Below are positions 9,045 to 17,085 of a stretch of 29,536 bases of DNA, in pieces. The notes under the pieces are model-generated. The model made no database searches. It saw nothing but the letters and a program-made list of their open reading frames with translations, and was not told the DNA's origin. Origin of the DNA: Gracilaria domingensis. Its lineage: Eukaryota > Rhodophyta > Florideophyceae > Gracilariales > Gracilariaceae. The stretch is taken from contig VCMS01000450.1 in assembly GCA_022539475.1 (NCBI GenBank), positions 1-29,536 on the forward strand, given 5' to 3'. The position numbers and the translations under genes were made by a program. Each line of letters opens with the position of its first letter. Position 1 is the stretch's first letter.

Positions 9045-10736
9045 ATGTCCAACGCACCGAACGGCCCTCCGTCCTCGACGGCACACATGCAAGTGTCGAA
9101 CCCGCCGTTCCGGTCTGTACCTCTCCCGCAGTCGGCGGCTGCCTCCCAGCCGGGTTCTTCCGGACAAGATCACGCTCCAGCTCAGGCTGGTCCCGCGCCC
9201 GTGTGGGATTGGTTCAACGCAGAGATGCCAGCTACGCTGGGTGGATGGCCTACCGCAGGCGCGTTACGCATCCGGGATCCGCACCGGCACAGTTTCCTTT
9301 TTGCCCAGGCTCCCTGGTTTGACGCCGAAGCCGTTCGGGATACAGAGCTCGTCGACTCGTACGCTGTCGACGGTCAACTCCCTGGTGGGCTTCCTGCTGA
9401 CGTTACCCGTTCGTGGGACTGGATCGCCCGCGTTGCGGTTATACCGAGCTGCCTGTTTGTAGGTCGAAACGAGACGAGACAATTCGCTCGCAATGAGATG
9501 GCCCGCATTGGGTACGCGCGAAACTTCCGAGCTCCGAACGAACATCCGGTGCCGGCACAGTACCAATACGATGTGGCACGTTACCGAACTTTCGGCGAGG
9601 TCGGCTACGGCGACCACCTAGCCAACGCGTTGGACGAGATTGACCGATATTCGGATACCGTTCAGCCGCAGCAGGAGTTGATCCTGTGGGCGCGGCCGAT
9701 CCTTCGCGCCGAGTTCCGGTTCCTTCGCCGTCCTGGACGGTCTCAATTTCATGAAGGCCTCCGATTCGAGAGGAAATGGCGTTCCCGCTTCGGGGTACTG
9801 GTGCCGTACCAGTGCACGGAGGTGGAACGCATTGCGCGTCACTCCCATACTGGGCGATACCTGCCGCTGCCGTCATTCTGGCCTGCGGTCGAAGTCCCAC
9901 GAGGGTGTCACGTAGAGCTACCGCCCTGCCTAACTTACATAGGCTCGTACTTCATGAACGATCCGCCTCGCGGCCTGTGGAGCATCCTGGCAACAGAATG
10001 GACCGTCCGCGTTGCGGCTTTCCTCCTCATCGAGGCATATGATTCGTACCGAGTTTGGTTCATTCCGGAACTCATCCGGCAAGCGATCCGAGCGTTGGAT
10101 CTCTCCGAAGTGCTCGGCTCGGTCCGCAATGCGCGCGAAGCCACCGCGTTGGTGGACGTCATTGACCAGATTGACTGGAATGAGGTGCCTGCTAGTCAGG
10201 TTTCCGACGGAGTCCGTCGGCAGTCGGACCGTTCTCCCGGACGGAACGTCAACGCCGGCGACTTCGTATACTTTGACCCATGGATTTGGGAGGTAATTGG
10301 CCCCGCTGAGGCGGCTGGTCGCCGCCGAGAGGAGCGATATATCCCGGAAGGGCACCCGCGTGGGTTCGTATACGTCGACGATGACGGTGATGACCCTGCA
10401 GAGGGAGGAAGTCCCATGGATGAGGGGAGCCCAGTGGGGGTTGCCTCGGAGCCCGACGCTACGAGAGATGACGACGAAGTCGTGATCGTTGACCCACCCG
10501 CTGTAGCGGCTCCCGCTCCGACCGGCCCTTGGGCTCAGGATGTAGCATCCGCCGTGGGCGGCAGTTCTTCTCTCACTCCGCGAGCGGCAGTCATTCGCGA
10601 CTTCCTTCGAGGCGTGGGAGTGGCCGTTCCCGATACGGTGACCGACGAGTCGGAGTTGCAAGCAATAGCGGCACAGCGCTTCTCCGGGGCTCCCGGTAGT
10701 GGGGGCACCCCAGGTGCTGGACCGTCCGGCGCGTAA
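9045..10736 (+). CDS. Uncharacterised 563-residue protein beside element B
   Basis: I do not recognise this protein. The first ATG is at 9045 (M-S-N-A-P-N-G-P); the frame is also open upstream to the junction with element A at 8982, so the original 5' end may have been cut by that insertion. Residues 1-50 are Pro/Ser-rich. About 50-390 looks globular and is rich in Trp, Arg, Phe and Tyr (D-W-F-N-A, R-S-W-D-W-I-A-R, F-L-R-R-P-G-R). About 395-480 is acidic and disordered and holds DDDEVVIVDPP, which resembles a SUMO-interacting motif. A short helical-looking stretch (T-P-R-A-A-V-I-R-D-F-L-R-G-V-G) precedes a Gly/Pro/Ala tail. No protease, RT, integrase, zinc knuckle, signal peptide or membrane segment is seen. 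It lies downstream of, and antisense to, element B. It could be a host gene, an antisense ORF of B, or the gag-like ORF of another element. Confidence 0.6.
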   Translation: MSNAPNGPPSSTAHMQVSNPPFRSVPLPQSAAASQPGSSGQDHAPAQAGPAPVWDWFNAEMPATLGGWPTAGALRIRDPHRHSFLFAQAPWFDAEAVRDTELVDSYAVDGQLPGGLPADVTRSWDWIARVAVIPSCLFVGRNETRQFARNEMARIGYARNFRAPNEHPVPAQYQYDVARYRTFGEVGYGDHLANALDEIDRYSDTVQPQQELILWARPILRAEFRFLRRPGRSQFHEGLRFERKWRSRFGVLVPYQCTEVERIARHSHTGRYLPLPSFWPAVEVPRGCHVELPPCLTYIGSYFMNDPPRGLWSILATEWTVRVAAFLLIEAYDSYRVWFIPELIRQAIRALDLSEVLGSVRNAREATALVDVIDQIDWNEVPASQVSDGVRRQSDRSPGRNVNAGDFVYFDPWIWEVIGPAEAAGRRREERYIPEGHPRGFVYVDDDGDDPAEGGSPMDEGSPVGVASEPDATRDDDEVVIVDPPAVAAPAPTGPWAQDVASAVGGSSSLTPRAAVIRDFLRGVGVAVPDTVTDESELQAIAAQRFSGAPGSGGTPGAGPSGA

Positions 10737-10861
10737 TTCCTCGGCTCGCGATCCCCGACGGGCTACGGTAGTCCGCGATAGACCCCGATGATGAGGGGCG
10801 ACTCAATAGTTAGAGGTACACTTCTCCAGCCGTGCTGGCTTGGCTCAAACTCTTCGTCTTG

Positions 10862-10881
10862 CTCTCCCCCTTCTCAGTGGG
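10862..10881 (-). other. Putative 3' polypurine tract of element B
   Basis: The sense strand reads CCCACTGAGAAGGGGGAGAG. It closely matches B's own internal tract (CCCACTGAGGAGGGGGAGG at 12587-12569) and lies downstream of pol, as a 3' tract should. An LTR should start just past it, but no TG-initiated LTR could be confirmed since no second copy exists here. Confidence 0.45.
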
Positions 10882-10982
10882 CAATACCTCGTTTGAGGCT
10901 GTTGCGAATGGCCCACAAGAGAGGGGTAACTTTTCCGCACAAGCGGCTGTAGCGATAAAACTTCTTAATCTTCCTTCCAGTG

Positions 10983-11035
10983 TCCTTTCTTCTTCTCCTT
11001 CTTCTTAGGCTTCTTTCTTCTTTATCTTCTTCTCC
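10983..11035 (-). repeat. Purine-rich tract in B 3' region
   Basis: The sense strand is almost all A and G (GAA/AAG-rich) over about 53 bases, interrupted by one GCCT and a T. It could act as an extra polypurine primer or form triplex DNA; nothing in the sequence decides between these. Confidence 0.5.
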
Positions 11036-11049
11036 ACTGTAAGTGGCTT

Positions 11050-11219
11050 CCGCATTTCGCGGCATGTTTGTTCAGCAAAAAGCTGTCCGCTTAGAGCGGC
11101 CTGGTCCGCCTGAGGCGGCTGAGTGATATCAAGTTAACTTAGTTACACCCGCTTGACGCGGCATATTCTTGCGTAATGCAATACTGTCCGCATGAGGCGG
11201 CATATTCCGTCCGAGACGG
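11050..11219. repeat. Cluster of six related 13-nt hairpins
   Basis: Six inverted repeats, each exactly 13 nt, occur at 11050-11062, 11087-11099, 11106-11118, 11149-11161, 11188-11200 and 11207-11219. Four are CCGC-N5-GCGG; the others are CCGCC-TGA-GGCGG and CCGTC-CGA-GACGG. The paired changes keep the stems, and several share flanks (TGTCCGC...GGCGGCAT). Confidence 0.8.
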
Positions 11220-11244
11220 CTGCGCTCAATAGGAACGTGGGTGG

Positions 11245-14200
11245 TCAACCCACTTGGGCCTTGTCCAGCGTAGCCGGTATCGGTGTCCGTGTGCGACGGT
11301 GGTACTGCAAGACCTTCGAGCGAGGCAAGTGCTCAATGGGCTCGTGCGTATCCTCTGAGGAGGCGTAGCCGTACCAACGGACTCGATACAGTAGTTCCCC
11401 GTCAGGGGCGTAGCCGTGACTTACCAGACGGTCAATGACATATTCCTCATCGAGAACACTCCGCTCTGTATGCGGCTTGCTTGAAGAATCCTCTTTCGAG
11501 GCGTAGTCGTCGCTTCTCTCGTCGTGGGCATCGTCGTTCGTGATCGGCTTCCGTCCTGACGGCAGTACATCCTGTACGCCAGGCGTTGGTCTCCGTGACC
11601 ATGGTACTTTCCTGACCACCATGCTTCCAGATTCCTGGTTCTTCTCCCCATGCTGCTGGGCTGTGACCGTGCTTCGGTCTTCTCGAATAGCGAGCTTCCG
11701 GCGTTCCGGCACAATCTCCCGTTGCGACGGTGAACGGTCCGCAGAGCGGTGAGCCAGCGAGTGGTGTTCTGGCACGTGCCGTGGCGGCGGTTCGCCGCGC
11801 GCTGCGGTTTGCGACACCTGCGCCTTTGCATGGCTGTCAAGAGCCGATTCAAATTCGGAATTTTTTGAACCGTTTTTAGGCGGCGCCAGGTCTGTGGCTG
11901 GCACGTGCCCGGCTTGCGCACTGTAATCCTTGGTTGGAGGCGGATCTCCCACGGAGCTCGACACTTGGCGCGACGTGCACGCGTCGTCAGTGCTTGAGTG
12001 CTGCCCACTTGCTGTGGCTTGACTGTTCGCCACTCTGGTGGTTGGTTCCGTCTTTTTGACGGCTTTGGCACTCGGTGCTGCACCAAAATCTCCCGAAGTC
12101 GGGTCTGCCGTAACAGCACGGTTTTTTCGAACTAAATCTTCTTTCTCCGGACTTCCGGCTTTGCGATTCACCATAGTGGTGCCTTCCACCTCAGCCTTCC
12201 GTGGTAACGGCGCGTCCTTCTCTTCCGGTCTTCCGGCTGCAATCGTCACCGAGGTGGCGTCCTTCTCAGAAGGCCTCCGCGAAACTGTGCGATCCCTCCG
12301 GCTTTCCGGCTGCAAATCACGTATCACATCGGTACTGTGTTCCCGTTCTTGGGCCTGCAAACGTAACTCCGTTCGCGACGGTGGTGGTGAGCGAGAGTGA
12401 TCTTCCTCTTCTTGAGGCTTCCGCGGTAGCTGCGCGTCATTCTCTTCTTTCCGGCTCTCCGGCTGTGTGTCGCGCGTTGACGTGCATTCATCACGACTTG
12501 CGTGCGATACAGAGGCCTGCGAAGGCGACTCCGTCGACGACGGCGACAACGAAAAAGAACGACCTGCCTCCTCCCCCTCCTCAGTGGGAGTGTCGGGGGT
12601 GGCGGCGAGTATCCCCATAGGGGCCCTTATCCGCGTGTGCACATGTGCGGCATTGGAGACCGACCGGTCAGATTCCGGCTTAGCAGGCAAATGAGCAAGT
12701 TCGCGATCCGGATGCGGCAACACAGACGGTTGAGTACGAGTACCCGCCGCGGCGTCTGTTTCCGTTTCGACGGCTGTTTCCACAGTGGGTGCGGTAGGGG
12801 CCGACGATGACGGTAGCGAATCCTGCGAAACAGGCTTTGGCGCAGGCGTTATGCGATCTAGCGACAAACGCTCGTGCTCTCCCTTGATATCAAGGACAAC
12901 CGTTGTGTCGGTGACAGCAATAACCCGGAACGGGCCGTCCGCGATAGGAGAAAGCTTGTGGCGCTTCTCCTTTTCAGGGTTGTAGTACTCCTTCCGTACG
13001 AAGGCAAAGCTACCTTCCCTGATCTGAGGGGCATTCTTACGCACTCTAGCGTCGAAATTCCGCTTGTATGCGGCCTGGGCCTTAGCGATATGCTGCCCAA
13101 CTGTAGGGATAATGTTCTTAAGCCAGTCCTTCCAGGCGTCCCTGTGTAGACGGGGCGACGGAAACTTATCCAAAGTTGGCTGTGGCTCGATAGCCACCGA
13201 AGGTGGGACGCGTGATAGCACAAGCTCGAACAGCGAGATTCGAGTCGTGCGATGAACCTGCGTATTGTAGGCATAAGTCACCGCATCGGTGTACTGATCC
13301 CATTCCGACGGATGCTCGGCAACAAACGTCCGCAATGCGTTGAGCATCGTGCGGTTAAAACGCTCAACCTGCCCATTACTCTGGGGATGATATGTTGTAG
13401 TAAACCAGTTTTGGATCCGCAAGATGCGGCATACGTCCTGAAAGAACTTAGCCGTGAACTGCGGTCCATTATCCGATAGTAAGTCAATCGGCGGTCCATA
13501 GACAAAAACCCAGTGAGTAACGAAAGCTTGGGCGACCGCACTAGCAGTAACCTTCTTTAAAGGCACAGTCCGTACCAGCTTAGAAAAGCGGTCGGTGATA
13601 ACAAGCAAAAACCGGTTTCCCCGGCGGGTGCGAATAAACTCGCCGAGTAGATCGATCGCCACAAACTCCAGTGGAGCCCTAGCAGGGAATAGTGCCAACT
13701 TCTTGGAATACTTATGGAGCTTGACGCGGTTCCTCGCGCAGTCAGAACATCCGCGAACAGTGGCATACGCGTCGAAAGCCATTGCTGGCCAGTAAAAGTC
13801 CTTCCGTAAGGTGTAGTACAACTTCCTGCCACCAGGGTGAGCTGACAACTTCGCATAGTGCGACAAATGCAGTACTCGTGACTGAAGTGAGTGCGGAACC
13901 ACAATCTGTGGCCTGTTTCCGACAGTTCGGATTAGAAATCCTTGGTCGTTCTCGACGAAAGGCAACTGTGCTCCACCGTTTAGACGACTACGAATCTCCG
14001 TACAAAAACGGTCGGTGTGCTGCTCCCGGATGAGTTCCTCCGGCTTGATCGGTACGAAAGAGCCCGGTTCGGGTTGCGTGTCTGACACGGCTAAAACAGC
14101 ATCGTAGATGTCCCATCCTTCCGATTCTTCATCGGCATCGCTCGAGACGTCTTCCACGAGGAAGCACGGTATCTCCAGATCATCGACTGGCGCAGCTTCA

Positions 14201-16779
14201 GCCGCTGTTTTCAAGCGGGACAGTGCATCAGCCTGAGTGTTGAGGAGTCCTTTCTTGTAACGGATTTCGAAATCGAATTCCGACAAGCGAAGTCTCCACC
14301 GCATCAAGCGGCCAGATGGCTCTGCTATAGAGAGTAGCCAGCGTAATGCCGAATGATCGGTATGAACAATGAAGCGGGTCCCCATAAGATAGGGCCGCAG
14401 TGTCTGTAACGCCCAGACAACTGCCAAGCACTCCTTCTCGGATACCGAGTAATTCCTCTCGTGAACGTTGAGGCTTCTTGACCAATACCCAATTGGCAAT
14501 CGCTCGCCATCATTGGTGGTCTGGAATAGGGCACAGCCGACTTGGTAGTCGCTCGCATCCGTATCTACTGCATATGGCAAACCAGCCCTAGGCAGGGATA
14601 AAACAGGTGGCGATGTCACCGCGTCCACGAGCGACGAGAAAGCCGCGACCTTGCGGTCGTCGAATTCTTCCAGATCGACTGGCTGTCCTTTGCGAAGAAG
14701 CTCGTTCAGGGGTGCAGCGATATCCGCGAAGTTCGGAATGAAGCGGCGATACACATTGCACAAGCCGAGAAAAGATCGGAGTTCCGTCTGCGTCCTCGGA
14801 TGCTTAGCCTCTTTGAGGGATTTCACGCGTACTTCGTCAATCGAAAGCCGTCCCGGACGGATAACATGGCCGAGATACCGGACGGTTTCGGTAAAGAACT
14901 CACACTTCTTGAGCTTGAGCGTAATGCCTGCATCGCGTAGGACTCGCATCACATCCCGTACGTGGGTCAAGTGCTCATCCAGGTTGCTGGAGTAGACAAT
15001 GATGTCATCCAGGTATACCAGGCAAGTCTTCCACTTAAAGCGGGCTAGCAAAATATCCACAGCTCGTTGAAAGGTGGCTGGCGCGTTCGTTAACCCAAAG
15101 GGCATCCGATTGAATCGGTACAATCCTTCATGACAAACGAAGGCTGTCTTGTCACGATCCTCAGCCCTCACGGGAACTTGCCAATAGCCCCAATTCGCGT
15201 CTAGGGTTGTGAACACTTTCGCGTCGCCCAATGAATCGATGCATTCATCCATTCGTGGGATAGGATACACATCCTTGACCGTAGCCGCGTTTAGCTTGCG
15301 GTAATCGATGCAAAATCGCCAAGACCCATCAGCTTTGGGCGCGAGCACCACCGGCGATGCCCATGGTGACTGAGCCGGCTCGATAACCCCAGCGCGGAGC
15401 ATCTTCTCAACTTGAGCTTTCTCCTTCTGCCGAGCTGTCGGTCCTGCCCTGTAAGGGTGCTGTGAAATGGGCCGAGTATTCGGTAGCAAATCAATCCGAT
15501 ATTCGGTAATACCGATCTTACCCAGAGTGCCATCCCACATGGGCGTGAACTCCTCAAGCATGTGCCGCAATTTATCGCGGTGAGTCTCTGGGACATGTTC
15601 AAGATCCAGAGACTCCAGTTCCTGTACTGCCTTATCCTTCGTGTCAGCAGCACTCAGGTCTGTATCATTACTGCCCGACGAGGTCGGCATCGCTTCCTTC
15701 GACAGGCTGCGGTTATTCGCATCCGACGAAGTCGGCGTAGCATCTTCCGACGAACTGTTCGGTCCAGTCGTTTCGGAATTGTTCCGTTCCGCCTCCCCCT
15801 CCTCAGCTTCGAGGATTCCGAGAACCTCGGCAATAGAAACCTGAGTAGGCACTATAGCCGCAGGGTGCGGAAGCAACGAACCAATAACTTGGCTCCTAAC
15901 CAACCGTTGAGAAAAACGGCTGAAGTTCGCAACCAGCACCTGAAAAGGCTTCTCGGGTTCGACGAAAACAATCCCATTAGCGAGGGCAAGCTGATGCTTC
16001 TCCTGTAACGCAGGCAACGGTTGTACCGTTTGTAAGCCACATTGTGGGGAGGTCACAGTAACCCAGACCTGTGATTCAGGCGGGATGGAAATGGGCCGAG
16101 CTACTCGGAGCTTTGTAGACTTCCGTTCATCGGCTGTAGGCTTCTGTGCCGCAGGCAAAGGGACTTGCTTCTTCAGAGCCCGGCGTAGGGGACGCCGAAC
16201 GATCGGTACAGTAGTCCCATCTTCCATTTCGGTGGTTCGCTTCCGCGGTCGAATTGCATCGACGAAGCGGTCACAGAAGTCGCAGCCGAGGATAACCGGC
16301 GCAGCGAGTTGCTTGCAAACCAAGAAATCGAGCTTCGCCACGTAGCGGCCAAGCCTGACGAGCAGGTCTATTACTCCCACAGTCGAAAGTGGCCGATTGT
16401 TCGCATCCGCTATGTCAATCTGCGGCGCCGCACGAACGCGAGACCGCAAGTGCGGCGGAATCATCGATTCAACCAAGAAATTTGGGCCAGCTCCTGTATC
16501 GAGCACGGACAACTGCCGAACCATGTACTGGTCGGAAACACCCAGGTCGGCGTAAACTTTGTAGTTACGTTTCGCCATGACCAGGACTCTATCCGGGAAC
16601 CGGCTGTTCTTAGACCGTATCCACGGGCGACGCAAGACACCAAGGTGCTCAGAGTCCACGTCTGTAGTGGCCAGTGTCCTCGAAAGGATTGTGACCGGGG
16701 AGCGAGGCTTCTCAGCCTCAGGCGCACTAAACCCCGTCGCTGGGGGCGCCTCTCCATTGCTGGAGGCTCCCTTGCTCAG
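11245..16779 (-). CDS. pol: Intact Pol-chromodomain polyprotein of element B
   Basis: The frame is open without a lesion from the frameshift point at 16779 to the stop at 11245. Residue numbers start at the GTG at 16659, giving 1804 residues. Protease has LDTGAGPN (D54). RT carries YLDD at 549-552. RNase H has VDTDAS (about 699), SEKEC and HTDHSAL. Integrase has its His/Cys zinc domain and D1003, D1063, E1099 with 35 residues between the last two; the GPF module is near 1243. A disordered Ser/Thr/Glu/Arg stretch of about 450 residues follows. The chromodomain (about 1736-1790) has EEYVIDRL and RVRWYGY, keeping all three aromatic-cage residues (Tyr, Trp, Tyr). Translation probably depends on -1 frameshifting from gag; no ATG opens this frame near its start. 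An intact pol behind a deleted gag suggests either a recent deletion or expression with help from another copy. Confidence 0.95.
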   Translation of the reverse strand: MSKGASSNGEAPPATGFSAPEAEKPRSPVTILSRTLATTDVDSEHLGVLRRPWIRSKNSRFPDRVLVMAKRNYKVYADLGVSDQYMVRQLSVLDTGAGPNFLVESMIPPHLRSRVRAAPQIDIADANNRPLSTVGVIDLLVRLGRYVAKLDFLVCKQLAAPVILGCDFCDRFVDAIRPRKRTTEMEDGTTVPIVRRPLRRALKKQVPLPAAQKPTADERKSTKLRVARPISIPPESQVWVTVTSPQCGLQTVQPLPALQEKHQLALANGIVFVEPEKPFQVLVANFSRFSQRLVRSQVIGSLLPHPAAIVPTQVSIAEVLGILEAEEGEAERNNSETTGPNSSSEDATPTSSDANNRSLSKEAMPTSSGSNDTDLSAADTKDKAVQELESLDLEHVPETHRDKLRHMLEEFTPMWDGTLGKIGITEYRIDLLPNTRPISQHPYRAGPTARQKEKAQVEKMLRAGVIEPAQSPWASPVVLAPKADGSWRFCIDYRKLNAATVKDVYPIPRMDECIDSLGDAKVFTTLDANWGYWQVPVRAEDRDKTAFVCHEGLYRFNRMPFGLTNAPATFQRAVDILLARFKWKTCLVYLDDIIVYSSNLDEHLTHVRDVMRVLRDAGITLKLKKCEFFTETVRYLGHVIRPGRLSIDEVRVKSLKEAKHPRTQTELRSFLGLCNVYRRFIPNFADIAAPLNELLRKGQPVDLEEFDDRKVAAFSSLVDAVTSPPVLSLPRAGLPYAVDTDASDYQVGCALFQTTNDGERLPIGYWSRSLNVHERNYSVSEKECLAVVWALQTLRPYLMGTRFIVHTDHSALRWLLSIAEPSGRLMRWRLRLSEFDFEIRYKKGLLNTQADALSRLKTAAEAAPVDDLEIPCFLVEDVSSDADEESEGWDIYDAVLAVSDTQPEPGSFVPIKPEELIREQHTDRFCTEIRSRLNGGAQLPFVENDQGFLIRTVGNRPQIVVPHSLQSRVLHLSHYAKLSAHPGGRKLYYTLRKDFYWPAMAFDAYATVRGCSDCARNRVKLHKYSKKLALFPARAPLEFVAIDLLGEFIRTRRGNRFLLVITDRFSKLVRTVPLKKVTASAVAQAFVTHWVFVYGPPIDLLSDNGPQFTAKFFQDVCRILRIQNWFTTTYHPQSNGQVERFNRTMLNALRTFVAEHPSEWDQYTDAVTYAYNTQVHRTTRISLFELVLSRVPPSVAIEPQPTLDKFPSPRLHRDAWKDWLKNIIPTVGQHIAKAQAAYKRNFDARVRKNAPQIREGSFAFVRKEYYNPEKEKRHKLSPIADGPFRVIAVTDTTVVLDIKGEHERLSLDRITPAPKPVSQDSLPSSSAPTAPTVETAVETETDAAAGTRTQPSVLPHPDRELAHLPAKPESDRSVSNAAHVHTRIRAPMGILAATPDTPTEEGEEAGRSFSLSPSSTESPSQASVSHASRDECTSTRDTQPESRKEENDAQLPRKPQEEEDHSRSPPPSRTELRLQAQEREHSTDVIRDLQPESRRDRTVSRRPSEKDATSVTIAAGRPEEKDAPLPRKAEVEGTTMVNRKAGSPEKEDLVRKNRAVTADPTSGDFGAAPSAKAVKKTEPTTRVANSQATASGQHSSTDDACTSRQVSSSVGDPPPTKDYSAQAGHVPATDLAPPKNGSKNSEFESALDSHAKAQVSQTAARGEPPPRHVPEHHSLAHRSADRSPSQREIVPERRKLAIREDRSTVTAQQHGEKNQESGSMVVRKVPWSRRPTPGVQDVLPSGRKPITNDDAHDERSDDYASKEDSSSKPHTERSVLDEEYVIDRLVSHGYAPDGELLYRVRWYGYASSEDTHEPIEHLPRSKVLQYHRRTRTPIPATLDKAQVG
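12566..12587 (-). other. Internal polypurine tract 2, element B
   Basis: The sense strand includes CACTGAGGAGGGGGAGGAGG, after integrase (coding T-E-E-G-E-E). It sits in the place matching tract 2 of A/C. Confidence 0.55.
15792..15807 (-). other. Internal polypurine tract 1, element B
   Basis: The sense strand reads GCTGAGGAGGGGGAGG, between protease and RT (coding A-E-E-G-E, residues about 285-289). It sits in the place matching tract 1 of A/C. Confidence 0.55.
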
Positions 16780-16785
16780 TTTTTC
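16704..16785 (-). promoter_or_regulatory. -1 ribosomal frameshift site, gag to pol (element B)
   Basis: The gag-like frame ends CAG AAA AAC TGA; the heptamer G-AAA-AAC is at 16785-16779 and the stop at 16778-16776. Pol is open in the -1 frame. A hairpin GAGGCT-GAGA-AGCCTC lies at 16719-16704, in the position of GAGGCG-TCAC-CGCCTC in A/C, with a G-C to T-A covariation at the loop-closing pair. The protein after the slip is also similar (L-S-x-G-x-S, then N-G-E-A-P). Confidence 0.65.
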
Positions 16786-16934
16786 TGAGCGTCCCCGCCA
16801 ATCTGCGGAGGTTGCGATTCCGCAGGGGCGGCTACGTCTGTGTTCTGCAAAGTGGAATATTGTCTGTTCGCTTTGGAAATTAAGCTAGTTTCTGGGCTAT
16901 CTGGAGCGCGCGAGGGGGTGGCAGAGGCTGGCAC
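16776..16934 (-). pseudogene. Remnant of element B gag C-terminus
   Basis: A 52-codon frame, preceded by a stop at 16935-16937, ends at TGA 16776-16778 immediately after the slippery site. It is Pro/Ala/Ser/Gln-rich and ends A-Q-K-N, comparable to T-Q-L-N at the end of A/C Gag. No start codon, capsid region or zinc knuckle is present. It is therefore the last part of Gag with the rest lost at or near 16934. Confidence 0.55.
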
Positions 16935-17085
16935 TCAAAAAATTAAGAAATTTTGGAATATTAAATTCCATCCCTTGCAGGTTAATGTTGGGGTCTCCTA
17001 GTTTTTGTAGAGGTTCTACTTCGCCACACCACCCCATCCACTCTTTTCCGCGACCCTCTCCCAAATCTGCGCTTGTGCTAGTTTG
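16935..17085. other. Flanking DNA between element B and element C
   Basis: The sequence turns AT-rich (16936-16972) and then pyrimidine-rich on the plus strand, unlike B pol. It continues on the far side of C at 29015 or 29020. No gene is seen. It may be host DNA next to the truncated B. Confidence 0.5.
17081..17085. repeat. Target-site duplication, left copy (element C)
   Basis: GTTTG directly precedes the 5' LTR and is repeated directly after the 3' LTR, which marks C as a complete integrase-mediated insertion. Confidence 0.9.

Larger units (their letters stand above)
10737..11244 (-). other. Element B 3' untranslated region and adjacent DNA
   Basis: No gene is seen. On the B sense strand, after the pol stop, it contains six 13-nt hairpins (11050-11219), a long purine-rich stretch (11035-10983) and a short G-rich tract at 10881-10862. 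The remainder, 10737-10861, follows the orphan ORF stop and shows nothing I can name. Confidence 0.55.
10862..16934 (-). mobile_element. Element B: diverged chromovirus, 5' part missing
   Basis: On the minus strand this holds the tail of a gag-like frame, an intact pol with chromodomain, and a 3' region ending in a polypurine tract. It is clearly related to A/C in every Pol domain but differs at many residues, so it is a separate family. Most of gag, the leader and the 5' LTR are absent: composition changes abruptly near 16934. No pair of LTRs was found, so its outer ends are uncertain. The left end given is that of the putative 3' polypurine tract. Confidence 0.8.

Noticed and set aside
9930..10661. 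243-codon minus-strand frame
   Set aside because: It lies wholly inside the longer plus-strand ORF, has no motif, and looks like its antisense shadow.
11050..11219. Reading the six hairpins as a CRISPR-like array
   Set aside because: Repeats are only 13 nt, vary in sequence and have unequal spacers; the genome is eukaryotic.
12201..12810. Plus-strand frames of 75-139 codons across the B linker
   Set aside because: They are antisense shadows of the intact B pol and show only low-complexity composition.
16935..17085. Possible 5' LTR of element B
   Set aside because: It shows no TG...CA pair, primer site or similarity to the sequence left of 10862.
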